Below, one piece after another: positions 48,839 to 61,810 of a DNA stretch of 64,000 bases. Location of the stretch: contig NW_027476390.1 of the NCBI RefSeq assembly GCF_051020955.1, positions 186,001-250,000 on the forward strand. Reading direction: 5' to 3'. The notes beneath the pieces were generated by a model. The model ran no database searches. It was not told the DNA's origin and saw only the letters and a program-made list of their open reading frames with translations. Within the stretch, counting starts at the first letter, position 1. Each line of letters begins with the position of its first letter. Origin of the DNA: Megalopta genalis (taxonomy: Eukaryota; Arthropoda; Insecta; Hymenoptera; Halictidae). Made by a program: the position numbers and the translations under genes.

Positions 48839-50785
48839 GAAGCTAAATCATTCGTTTCGCATGGATTTGAAGCAAAGCCATCTACTTCGCGTTGACTTGA
48901 TACTAAATCATGTTTTTCGTTTGGACTTGAAGCTAACTCGTTTGTTTAGCATTTTGTTGAAGCTAAATCATGTATATCACAAGTATTTGAAGCTATATCA
49001 TATGTTTCGCATGGATTCGAAGATAACCCTTCTAATTCGCATTGATTTGAAGCTAAATTTTGTGTTTCGCATGGATTTGAAGCTAACTCGTTTGTTTCGC
49101 ATGCTGTTGAAGCTAAGTCATGTATATCACAAGTATTTGAAGCTAAACCATTTGTTTCGCATGGATTCGAATATAAGCCTCCTACCTCGCATTGATTTGA
49201 AGCTAAATCATGTGTTCGCATGGACTTGGAGCTACCTCGTTTGTTTCGCATTCTGTTGAAGCTAAATCAAGTGTATCACAAGTATTTGAAGCTATATCAT
49301 ATGTTTCGCATGGATTCGAAGATAAGGCTTCCACTTCGCATTGATTTGGAGCTAAATCATGTGTTTCGCATGGATTTGAATCTAACTCGTTTATTTCGTA
49401 TGCTGTTGAAGCTAAATCATGTATATCACAAGTATATGAAGCTAATCCATTTGTTTCGCATGTATTCGAAGATAAGACTTCCACTTCGCATTGATTTGGA
49501 GCTAAATCATGTGTTTCGCATGGATTTGAATCTAACTCGTTTATTTCGTATGCTGTTGAATCTAAATCATGTATATCACAAGTATTTGAAGCTATATCAT
49601 ATGTTTCGCATGGATTCGAAGATAACCCTTCTAATTCGAATTGATTTGAAGCTAAATCATGTGTTTCGCATGGATTTGAAGCTAAACTCGTTTTTTTCGC
49701 ATGCAGTTGAAGCTAAATCATGTACATCACAAGTATTTGAAGCTAAACCATTTGTCGCATGCATTCGAAGATAATCCATCTACTTCGCATTAATTTGAAG
49801 CTAAATCATGTGTTTCGCTTGGATTTGGAGATAACTCGTTTGTTTCGCATGCTGTTGAAGCTAAATCATGTATATCACAAGTATTTGAAGCTAAACCATT
49901 TGTTTCGCATGGATTCGAAGATAGTGCATCTACTTCACAATGATTTGAAGATAAATCATGTGTTTCGCATGGATTTGAATCCAACTCGTTTGTTTCGCAT
50001 GCTGTTGGAACTAAATCATGTATATCACAAGTATTTGAAGCTAAACCATTTGTTTCGCATGGATTCGAAGATAACCCTTCTACTTCGCATTGATTTCAAG
50101 TTAAATCATGTGTTTCGCAAGCATTTGAATCTAACTCGTTTATTTCGTATGCTGTTGAAGCTAAATCATGTATATCACAAGTATATGAAGCTAATCCATT
50201 TGTTTCGCATGTATTCGAAGATAAGCCTTCCACTTCGCATTGATTTGAAGCTAAATCATATGTTTCGCTTGGATTTGAAGATAACTCGTTTGTTTCGCAT
50301 GCTGTTGAAGCTAAATCATGTATATCACAAGTATTTGAAGCTAAACCATTTGTTTCGCATGGATTCGAAGATAGTGCATCTACTTCGCAATGATTTGAAG
50401 ATAAATCATGTGTTTCGCATGGATTTGAAGCTAACTCGTTTGTTTCGCATGCTGTTGAAGCTAAATCATGTATATCACAAGTATTTGAAGCTAAACCATT
50501 TGTTTCGCATGGATTCGTAGATAAGCCTCCTACTTCGCATTGATTTGAAGCTAAATCATGTGTTCGCATGGATTTGAAGCTAACTCGTTTGCTTCGCATG
50601 CTGTTGAATCTAAATCAAGTGTATCACAAGTATTTGAAGCTAAACCATTTGTTTCGCATGGATTCGAATATTAGCCTCTACTTCGCATTGATTAGATGCT
50701 AAATCATGTGTTTAGCATGGGTTTGAAGTTAACTCGTTTGTTTCGCCTGCATTTGAAGCTATATCACTTATATTAACAAGTATGT
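48839..50785. repeat. 13-pentamer diverged block, copy 1
   Basis: The block is 1,947 bp (13 x 150 minus 3). The matching block at 56598-58545 is offset by 7,759-7,760 bp, and its first part recurs at 50786 (offset 1,947). It holds a paired indel: a 31-bp B monomer with AAACTCGTTTTTTTCGC (49678-49708) and, one monomer later, a 28-bp D monomer with TTTGTCGCATGC (49739-49766). Confidence 0.85.
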
Positions 50786-53700
50786 GAAGCTAAATCATTC
50801 GTTTCGCATGGATTTGAAGCAAAGCCATCTACTTCGCGTTGACTTGATACCAAATCATGTTTTTCGTTTGGACTTGAAGCTAACTCGTTTGTTTAGCATT
50901 TTGTTGAAGCTAAATCATGTATATCACAAGTATTTGAAGCTATATCATATGTTTCGCATGGATTCGAAGATAACCCTTCTAATTCGCATTGATTTGAAGC
51001 TAAATTTTGTGTTTCGCATGGATTTGAAGCTAACTCGTTTGTTTCGCATGCTGTTGAAGCTAAGTCATGTATATCACAAGTATTTGAAGCTAAACCATTT
51101 GTTTCGCATGGATTCGAATATAAGCCTCCTACCTCGCATTGATTTGAAGCTAAATCATGTGTTCGCATGGACTTGGAGCTACCTCGTTTGTTTCGCATTC
51201 TGTTGAAGCTAAATCAAGTGTATCACAAGTATTTGAAGCTATATCATATGTTTCGCATGTATTCGAAGATAAGCCTTCCACTTCGCATTGATTTGAAGCT
51301 AAATCATGTGTTTCGCATGGATTTGAAGTTAACTCGTTTGTTTCGCATGCAGTTGAAGCTAAATCATGTATATCACAAGTATTTGAAGCCAAACCATTTG
51401 CTTCGCATGGATTCGAAGATAACCCTTCTACTTCGCATTGATTTCAAGTTAAATCATGTGTTTCGCATGGATTTGAATCTAACTCGTTTATTTCGTATTC
51501 TGTTGAAGCTAAATCATGTATATCACAAGTTTATGAAGCTAATCCATTTGTTTCGCATGTATTCGAAGATAAGCCATCTACTTCGCATTGATTTGAAGCT
51601 AAATCATGTGTTTCGCATGGATTTGAATCTAACTCGTTTGTTTCGCATGCTGTTGAAGCTAAATCATGTACATCACAAGTATTTGAAGCTAAACCATTTG
51701 TCGCATGCATTCGAAGATAATCCATCCACTTCGCATTAATTTGAAGCTAAATCATGTGTTTCGCTTGGCTTTGAAGATAACTCGTTTGTTTCGCATGCTG
51801 TTGAAGCTACATCATGTATATCGCAAGTATATGAAGCTAATCCAATTGTTTCGCATGGATTCGAACATAAGCCTTCTACTTCGCATTGATTTGAAGCTAA
51901 ATCATGTGTTTCGCATGGATTTGAAGCTACACACGTTTTTTTCGCATGCAGTTGAAGCTAAATCATGTACATCACAAGTATTTGAAGCTAAACCATTTGT
52001 CGCAAGCATTCGAAGATAATCCATCTACTTCGCATTAATTTGAAGCTAAATCATGTGTTTCGCTTGGATTTGATGATAACTCGTTTGTTTCGCATGCTGT
52101 TGAAGCTAAATAATGTATATCACAAGTATTTGAAGCTAAACCATTTGTTTCGCATGGATTCGAAGATAACCCTTCTACTTCGCATTGATTTCAAGTTAAA
52201 TCATGTGTTTCGCATGCATTTGAATCTAACTCGTTTATTTCGTATGCTGTTGAAGCTACATCATGTATATCGCAAGTATATGAAGCTAATCCAATTGTTT
52301 CGCATGGATTCGAACATAAGCCTTCTACTTCGCATTGATTTGAAGCTAAATCATGTGTTTCGCATGGATTTGAAGCTAACTCGTTTATTTCGCATGCTGT
52401 TGAAGCTAAATCATGTATATCACAAGTATATGAAGCTAATCCATTTGTTTCGCATGGTTTCGAAGATAAGCCTTCTACTTCGCATTGATTTGAAGCTATA
52501 TCATATGTTTCGCATGGATTCGAAGATAAGCCTCCTACTTCGCATTGATTTGAAGATAAATCATGTGTTTCGCATGGATTTGAATCTAACTCGTTTGTTT
52601 CGCATGCTGTTGGAACTAAATCATGTATATCACAAGTATTTGAAGCTATATCATTTGTTTCGCATTTATTCGAAGATAAGAATTCTACTTCGCATTGATT
52701 TTAATCTAAATCATGTGTTTCGCATGGATTTGAAGCTAACTCGTTTGTTTCGCATGCAGTTGAAGCTGAATCATGTATATCACAAGTATTTGAAGCTAAA
52801 CCATTTGAATCCCATGGATTTGAAGCTAAGCTTTCTACTTAGCATTGATTTGAAGATAAATCATGTTTTTCGCTTGGACTTGAAGTTAACTCGTTTATTT
52901 CGCATGCTGTTGAAGCTCAATCATGTATACCACAAGTATATGAAGCTAATCCAATTGTTTCGCATGGATTCGAAGATAAGCCTTCTACTTCGCATTGATT
53001 TGAAGCTAAATCATGTGTTTCGCATGGATTTGAATCTAATTCGTTTGTTTCGCATGCTGTTGAAGTTAAATCATGTATATCACATGTATTTGAAGCTATA
53101 TCATTTGTTTCGCATGGATTCGAAGATAACCCTTCTAATTCGAATTGATTTGAAGCTAAATCATGTGTTTCGCATGGATTTGAAGCTAAACTCGTTTTTT
53201 TCGCATGCAGTTGAAGCTAAATCATGTACATCACAAGTATTTGAAGCTAAACCATTTGTCGCATGCATTCGAAGATAATCCATCTACTTCGCATTAATTT
53301 GAAGCTAAATCATGTGTTTCGCTTGGATTTGAAGATAACTCGTTTGTTTCGCATGCTGTTGAAGCTACATCATGTATATCGCAAGTATATGAAGCTAATC
53401 CAATTGTTTCGCATGGATTCGAACATAAGCCTTCTACTTCGCATTGATTTGAAGCTAAATCATGTGTTTCGCATCGATTTGAAGCTACACACGTTTTTTT
53501 TCGCATGCAGTTGAAGCTAAATCATGTACATCACAAGTATTTGAAGCTAAACCATTTGTCGCAAGCATTCGAAGATAATCCATCTACTTCGCATTAATTT
53601 GAAGCTAAATCATGTGTTTCGCTTGGATTTGATGATAACTCGTTTGTTTCGCATGCTGTTGAAGCTAAATAATGTATATCACAAGTATTTGAAGCTAAAC

Positions 53701-56597
53701 CATTTGTTTCGCATGGATTCGAAGATAACCCTTCTACTTCGCATTGATTTCAAGTTAAATCATGTGTTTCGCATGCATTTGAATCTAACTCGTTTATTTC
53801 GTATGCTGTTGAAGCTAAATCATGTATATCACAAGTATATGAAGCTAATCCATTTGTTTCGCATGTATTCGAAGATAAGCCTTCCACTTCGCATTGATTT
53901 GAAGCTAAATCATGTGTTTCGCATGGATTTGAAGTTAACTCGTTTGTTTCGAATGCAGTTGAAGCTAAATCATGTATATCACAAGTATTTGAAGCCAAAC
54001 CATTTGCTTCGCATGGATTCGAAGATAACCCTTCTTCTTCGCATTGATTTGAAGCTAAATCATGTGTTTCGCATGGGTTTGAAGCTAACTCGTTTATTTC
54101 GCATGCTGTTGAAGCTAAATCATGTATATCACAAGTATATGAAGCTAATCCATTTGTTTCGCATGGTTTCGAAGATAAGCCTTCTACTTCGCATTGATTT
54201 GAAGCTATATCATATGTTTCGCATGGATTCGAAGATAAGCCTCCTACTTCGCATTGATTTGAAGATAAATCATGTGTTTCGCATGGATTTGAATCTAACT
54301 CGTTTGTTTCGCATGCTGTTGGAACTAAATCATGTATATCACAAGTATTTGAAGCTATATCATTTGTTTCGCATTTATTCGAAGATAAGAATTCTACTTC
54401 GCATTGATTTTAATCTAAATCATGTGTTTCGCATGGATTTGAAGCTAACTCGTTTGTTTCGCATGCAGTTGAAGCTGAATCATGTATATCACAAGTATTT
54501 GAAGCTAAACCATTTGAATCCCATGGATTTGAAGCTAAGCTTTCTACTTAGCATTGATTTGAAGATAAATCATGTTTTTCGCTTGGACTTGAATTTAACT
54601 CGTTTATTTCGCATGCTGTTGAAGCTCAATCATGTATACCACAAGTATATGAAGCTAATCCAATTGTTTCGCATGGATTCGAAGATAAGCCTTCTACTTC
54701 GCATTGATTTGAAGCTAAATCATGTGTTTCGCATGGATTTGAATCTAATTCGTTTGTTTCGCATGCTGTTGAAGTTAAATCATGTATATCACATGTATTT
54801 GAAGCTATATCATTTGTTTCGCATGGATTCGAAGATAACCCTTCTAATTCGAATTGATTTGAAGCTAAATCATGTGTTTCGCATGGATTTGAAGCTAAAC
54901 TCGTTTTTTTCGCATGCAGTTGAAGCTAAATCATGTACATCACAAGTATTTGAAGCTAAACCATTTGTCGCATGCATTCGAAGATAATCCATCTACTTCG
55001 CATTAATTTGAAGCTAAATCATGTGTTTCGCTTGGATTTGAAGATAACTCGTTTGTTTCGCATGCTGTTGAAGCTAAATCATGTATATCACAAGTATTTG
55101 AAGCTAAACCATTTGTTTCGCATGGATTCGAAGATAGTGCATCTACTTCGCAATGATTTGAAGATAAATCATGTGTTTCGCATGGATTTGAATCCAACTC
55201 GTTTGTTTCGCATGCTGTTGGAACTAAATCATGTATAACACAAGTATTTGAAGCTAAACCATTTGTTTCGCATGGATTCGAAGATAACCCTTCTACTTCG
55301 CATTGATTTCAAGTTAAATCATGTGTTTCGCAAGCATTTGAATCTAACTCGTTTATTTCGTATGCTGTTGAAGCTAAATCATGTATATCACAAGTATATG
55401 AAGCTAATCCATTTGTTTCGCATGTATTCGAAGATAAGCCTTCCACTTCGCATTGATTTGAAGCTAAATCATGTGTTTCGCTTGGATTTGAAGATAACTC
55501 GTTTGTTTCGCATGCTGTTGAAGCTAAATCATGTATATCACAAGTATTTGAAGCTAAACCATTTGTTTCGCATGGATTCGAAGATAGTGCATCTACTTCG
55601 CAATGATTTGAAGATAAATCATGTGTTTCGCATGGATTTGAAGCTAACTCGTTTGTTTCGCATGCTGTTGAAGCTAAATCATGTATATCACAAGTATTTG
55701 AAGCTAAACCATTTGTTTCGCATGGATTCGAATATAAGCCTCCTACTTCGCATTGATTTGAAGCTAAATCATGTGTTCGCATGGATTTGAAGCTAACTCG
55801 TTTGCTTCGCATGCTGTTGAATCTAAATCAAGTGTATCACAAGTATTTGAAGCTAAACCATTTGATTCCCATGGATTTGAAGCTAAGCTTTCTACTTAGC
55901 ATTGATTTGAAGATAAATCATGTTTTTCGCTTGGACTTGAAGTTAACTCGTTTGCTTCGCATGCTGTTGAAGCTAAATCATGTATATCACAAGTATTTGA
56001 AGTTAAACAATTTGTTTCGCATGGTTTCGAAGATAATCCATATACTTCGCATTGATTTGAAGCTAAATCATGTGTTTCGCATGGGTTTGAAGCTAACTCG
56101 TTTGTTTCGCATGCAGTTGAAACTGAATCATGAATATCACAAGCATTTGAAGCTAATCTATTCGTTTCGCATGGATTCGAAGATAACCCTTCTTCTTCGC
56201 ATTGATTTGAAGCTAAATCATGTGTTTCGCATGGATTTGAAGCTAACTCGTTTGCTTCGCATGCTGTTGAAGCTAAATCATGTATATCACAAGTATTTGA
56301 AGCTAAACCATTTGTTTCGCATGGATTCGAAGATAAGCCTCCTACTTCGCATTGATTTGAAGCTAAATCATGTGTTCGCATGGATTTGAAGCTAACTCGT
56401 TTGCTTCGCATGCTGTTGAATCTAAATCAAGTGTATCACAAGTATTTGAAGCTAAACCATTTGTTTCGCATGGATTCGAATATTAGCCTCTACTTCGCAT
56501 TGATTAGATGCTAAATCATGTGTTTAGCATGGGTTTGAAGTTAACTCGTTTGTTTCGCCTGCATTTGAAGCTATATCACTTATATTAACAAGTATGT
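50786..56597. repeat. Marker-poor stretch with two DE phase slips
   Basis: No 31-bp marker was seen for 5.8 kb, the longest gap in the window. Length is 38 pentamers plus two 60-bp phase slips minus 8 bp of small indels. The slips lie at 52492 and 54201, where a D monomer (GAAGCTATATCATATG) follows E directly. A tandem duplication pairs 52.04-53.28 kb with 53.60-54.99 kb, offset 1,559 bp growing to 1,709 bp as one pentamer is gained. Old-type segments (about 52.45-53.1 and 54.15-54.85 kb) sit inside newer variants. Confidence 0.85.
52492..52551 (+). repeat. Doubled D-E pair (phase slip), also 54201-54260 and 60853-60912
   Basis: After an E monomer ending CTTCGCATTGATTT, the next monomer is D type (GAAGCTATATCATATG, ending GGATTC), followed by a second E with CCTCCTACTTCGC. 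A, B and C are skipped, or D-E is doubled. All three examples have the same flanks and lie in the diverged part of the array. Confidence 0.9.
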
Positions 56598-58545
56598 GAA
56601 GCTAAATCATTCGTTTCGCATGGATTTGAAGCAAAGCCATCTACTTCGCGTTGACTTGATACTAAATCATGTTTTTCGTTTGGACTTGAAGCTAACTCGT
56701 TTGTTTAGCATTTTGTTGAAGCTAAATCATGTATATCACAAGTATTTGAAGCTATATCATAAGTTTCGCATGGATTCGAAGATAACCCTTCTAATTCGCA
56801 TTGATTTGAAGCTAAATTTTGTGTTTCGCATGGATTTGAAGCTAACTCGTTTTTTTTCGCATGCTGTTGAAGCTAAGTCATGTATATCACAAGTATTTGA
56901 AGCTAAACCATTTGTTTCGCATGGATTCGAATATAAGCCTCCTACCTCGCATTGATTTGAAGCTAAATCATGTGTTCGCATGGACTTGGAGCTACCTCGT
57001 TTGTTTCGCATTCTGTTGAAGCTAAATCAAGTGTATCACAAGTATTTGAAGCTATATCATATGTTTCGCATGGATTCGAAGATAAGACTTCCACTTCGCA
57101 TTGATTTGGAGCTAAATCATGTGTTTCGCATGGATTTGAATCTAACTCGTTTATTTCGTATGCTGTTGAAGCTAAATCATGTATATCACAAGTATATGAA
57201 GCTAATCCATTTGTTTCGCATGTATTCGAAGATAAGACTTCCACTTCGCATTGATTTGGAGCTAAATCATGTGTTTCGCATGGATTTGAATCTCACTCGT
57301 TTATTTCGTATGCTGTTGAATCTAAATCATGTATATCACAAGTATTTGAAGCTATATCATATGTTTCGCATGGATTCGAAGATAACCCTTCTAATTCGAA
57401 TTGATTTGAAGCTAAATCATGTGTTTCGCATGGATTTGAAGCTAAACTCGTTTTTTTCGCATGCAGTTGAAGCTAAATCATGTACATCACAAGTATTTGA
57501 AGCTAAACCATTTGTCGCATGCATTCGAAGATAATCCATCTACTTCGCATTAATTTGAAGCTAAATCATGTGTTTCGCTTGGATTTGAAGATAACTCGTT
57601 TGTTTCGCATGCTGTTGAAGCTAAATCATGTATATCACAAGTATTTGAAGCTAAACCATTTGTTTCGCATGGATTCGAAGATAGTGCATCAACTTCGCAA
57701 TGATTTGAAGATAAATCATGTGTTTCGCATGGATTTGAATCCAACTCGTTTGTTTCGCATGCTGTTGGAACTAAATCATGTATATCACAAGTATTTGAAG
57801 CTACACCATTTGTTTCGCATGGATTCGAAGATAACCCTTCTACTTCGCATTGATTTCAAGTTAAATCATGTGTTTCGCAAACATTTGAATCTAACTCGTT
57901 TATTTCGTATGCTGTTGAAGCTAAATCATGTATATCACAAGTATATGAAGCTAATCCATTTGTTTCGCATGTATTCGAAGATAAGCCTTCCACTTCGCAT
58001 TGATTTGAAGCTAAATCATGTGTTTCGCTTGGATTTGAAGATAACTCGTTTGTTTCGCATGCTGTTGAAGCTAAATCATGTATATCACAAGTATTTGAAG
58101 CTAAACCATTTGTTTCGCATGGATTCGAAGATAGTGCATCTACTTCGCAATGATTTGAAGATAAATCATGTGTTTCGCATGGATTTGAAGCTAACTCGTT
58201 TGTTTCGCATGCTGTTGAAGCTAAATCATGTATATCACAAGTATTTGAAGCTAAACCATTTGTTTCGCATGGATTCGAAGATAAGCCTCCTACTTCGCAT
58301 TGATTTGAAGCTAAATCATGTGTTCGCATGGATTTGAAGCTAACTCGTTTGCTTCGCATGCTGTTGAATCTAAATCAAGTGTATCACAAGTATTTGAAGC
58401 TAAACCATTTGTTTCGCATGGATTCGAATATTAGCCTAAACTTCGCATTGATTAGATGCTAAATCATGTGTTTAGCATGGGTTTGAAGTTAACTCGTTTG
58501 TTTCGCCTGCATTTGAAGCTATATCACTTATATTAACAAGTATGT
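56598..58545. repeat. 13-pentamer diverged block, copy 2
   Basis: Same order of variants as 48839-50785, offset 7,759-7,760 bp. It has a private gained T (CGTTTTTTTTCGC near 56,853), making it 1,948 bp. Its first part recurs from 58546. A B monomer reads TCTCACTCG near 57,293 where copy 1 has TCTAACTCG. Confidence 0.86.
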
Positions 58546-61500
58546 GAAGCTAAATCATTCGTTTCGCATGGATTTGAAGCAAAGCCATCTACTTCGCGTT
58601 GACTTGATACTAAATCATGTTTTTCGTTTGGACTTGAAGCTAACTCGTTTGTTTAGCATTTTGTTGAAGCTAAATCATGTATATCACAAGTATTTGAAGC
58701 TATATCATATGTTTCGCATGGATTCGAAGATAACCCTTCTAATTCGCATTGATTTGAAGCTAAATTTTGTGTTTCGCATGGATTTGAAGCTAACTCGTTT
58801 GTTTCGCATGCTGTTGAAGCTAAGTCATGTATATCACAAGTATTTGAAGCTAAACCATTTGTTACGCATGGATTCGAATATAAGCCTCCTACCTCGCATT
58901 GATTTGAAGCTAAATCATGTGTTCGCATGGACTTGGAGCTACCTCGTTTGTTTCGCATTCTGTTGAAGCTAAATCAAGTGTATCACAAGTATTTGAAGCT
59001 ATATCATATGTTTCGCATGGATTCGAAGATAAGACTTCCACTTCGCATTGATTTGGAGCTAAATCATGTGTTTCGCATGGATTTGAATCTAACTCGTTTA
59101 TTTCGTATGCTGTTGAAGCTAAATCATGTATATCACAAGTATATGAAGCTAATCCATTTGTTTCGCATGTATTCGAAGATAAGACTTCCACTTCGCATTG
59201 ATTTGGAGCTAAATCATGTGTTTCGCATGGATTTGAATCTAACTCGTTTATTTCGTATGATGTTGAATCTAAATCATGTATATCACAAGTATTTGAAGCT
59301 ATATCATATGTTTCGCATGGATTCGAAGATAACCCTTCTAATTCGAATTGATTTGAAGCTAAATCATGTGTTTCGCATGGATTTGAAGCTAAACTCATTT
59401 TTTTCGCATGCAGTTGAAGCTAAATCATGTACATCACAAGTATTTGAAGCTAAACCATTTGTCGCATGCATTCGAAGATAATCCATCTACTTCGCATTAA
59501 TTTGAAGCTAAATCATGTGTTTCGCATGGATTTGAATCTAACTCGTTTGTTTCGCATGCTGTTGAAGCTAAATCATGTACATCACAAGTATTTGAAGCTA
59601 AACCATTTGTCGCATGCATTCGAAGATAATCCATCCACTTCGCATTAATTTGAAGCTAAATCATGTGTTTCGCTTGGCTTTGAAGATAACTCGTTTGTTT
59701 CGCATGCTGTTGAAGCTACATCATGTATATCGCAAGTATATGAAGCTAATCCAATTGTTTCGCATGGATTCGAACATAAGCCTTCTACTTCGCATTGATT
59801 TGAAGCTAAATCATGTGTTTCGCATGGATTTGAAGCTACACACGTTTTTTTCGCATGCAGTTGAAGCTAAATCATGTACATCACAAGTATTTGAAGCTAA
59901 ACCATTTGTTTCGCATGGATTCGAAGATAGTGCAACTACTTCGCAATGATTTGAAGATAAATCATGTGTTTCGCATGGATTTGAATCCAACTCGTTTGTT
60001 CCGCATGCTGTTGGAACTAAATCATGTATATCACAAGTATTTGAAGCTAAACCATTTGTTTCGCATGGATTCGAAGATAACCCTTCTACTTCGCATTGAT
60101 TTCAAGTTAAATCATGTGATTCGCAAGCATTTGAATCTAACTCGTTTATTTCGTATGCTGTTGAAGCTAAATCATGTATATCACAAGTATATGAAGCTAA
60201 TCCATTTGTTTCGCATGTATTCGAAGATAAGCCTTCCACTTCGCATTGATTTGAAGCTAAATCATGTGTTTCGCATGGATTTGAAGTTAACTCGTTTGTT
60301 TCGCATGCAGTTGAAGCTAAATCATGTATATCACAAGTATTTGAAGCCAAACCATTTGCTTCGCATGGATTCGAAGATAACCCTTCTACTTCGCATTGAT
60401 TTCAAGTTAAATCATGTGTTTCGCATGGATTTGAATCTAACTCGTTTATTTCGTATGCTGTTGAAGCTAAATCATGTATATCACAAGTTTATGAAGCTAA
60501 TCCATTTGTTTCGCATGTATTCGAAGATAAGCCATCTACTTCGCATTGATTTGAAGCTAAATCATGTGTTTCGCATGGATTTGAAGTTAACTCGTTTGTT
60601 TCGAATGCAGTTGAAGCTAAATCATGTATATCACAAGTATTTGAAGCCAAACCATTTGCTTCGCATGGATTCGAAGATAACCCTTCTTCTTCGCATTGAT
60701 TTGAAGCTAAATCATGTGTTTCGCATGGGTTTGAAGCTAACTCGTTTATTTCGCATGCTGTTGAAGCTAAATCATGTATATCACAAGTATATGAAGCTAA
60801 TCCATTTGTTTCGCATGGTTTCGAAGATAAGCCTTCTACTTCGCATTGATTTGAAGCTATATCATATGTTTCGCATGGATTCGAAGATAAGCCTCCTACT
60901 TCGCATTGATTTGAAGATAAATCATGTGTTTCGCATGGATTTGAATCTAACTCGTTTGTTTCGCATGCTGTTGGAACTAAATCATGTATATCACAAGTAT
61001 TTGAAGCTATATCATTTGTTTCGCATTTATTCGAAGATAAGAATTCTACTTCGCATTGATTTTAATCTAAATCATGTGTTTCGCATGGATTTGAAGCTAA
61101 CTCGTTTGTTTCGCATGCAGTTGAAGCTGAATCATGTATATCACAAGTATTTGAAGCTAAACCATTTGAATCCCATGGATTTGAAGCTAAGCTTTCTACT
61201 TAGCATTGATTTGAAGATAAATCATGTTTTTCGCTTGGACTTGAAGTTAACTCGTTTATTTCGCATGCTGTTGAAGCTCAATCATGTATACCACAAGTAT
61301 ATGAAGCTAATCCAATTGTTTCGCATGGATTCGAAGATAAGCCTTCTACTTCGCATTGATTTGAAGCTAAATCATGTGTTTCGCATGGATTTGAATCTAA
61401 TTCGTTTGTTTCGCATGCTGTTGAAGTTAAATCATGTATATCACATGTATTTGAAGCTATATCATTTGTTTCGCATGGATTCGAAGATAACCCTTCTAAT

Positions 61501-61753
61501 TCGCATTCATTGGAACCTAAATCATGTGTTTCGCATGGATTTGAAGCTAACTCGTTTGTTTCGCATGCTGTTGAAGCTAGATCATGTATATCACAAGTAT
61601 TTGAAGTTAAACAATTTGTTTCGCATGGTTTCGAAGATAATCCATATACTTCGCATTGATTTGAAGCTAAATCATGTGTTTCGCATGGGTTTGAAGCTAA
61701 CTCGTTTGTTTCGCCTGCATTTGAAGCTATATCACTTATATTCACAAGTATGT
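58546..61753. repeat. 21.4-pentamer block with third DE phase slip
   Basis: The block has one 60-bp slip at 60853. The left part repeats 56.60-57.55 kb (offset 1,948). The middle shares GTCGCATGCATTCG and CACACGTTTTTTTCGC with 51.7-53.5 kb. The right part, from about 60.66 kb, matches 54.0-54.8 kb at about 6,652 bp offset, and from about 61.49 kb returns to the type seen at 2.3-2.6 kb. Confidence 0.85.
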
Positions 61754-61810
61754 GAAGCTAAATCATTCGCTGCGCATGGATTTGAAGCTAAGCCATCAAC
61801 TTCGCGTTGA
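59855..61810 (+). other. Longest open frame (651 codons), probably not a gene
   Basis: From ATG at 59855 this frame translates each monomer as a basic decapeptide such as KLNHVFRMDL, KLTRLFRMLL or KLNHVYHKYL. It runs until the 31-bp marker shifts it into SQVCEAKSFAAHGF, then stops at TGA in the CGCGTTGA monomer. The start is one of hundreds of internal ATGs, since GCATGG supplies one per monomer. I see no signal peptide, known domain or upstream signal. In this frame the differences between monomer types gather at the second codon position, unlike a selected coding sequence. The 564-codon (41498-43192), 520-codon (19212-20774) and 519-codon (62053-63612) frames are of the same kind. Confidence 0.15.
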
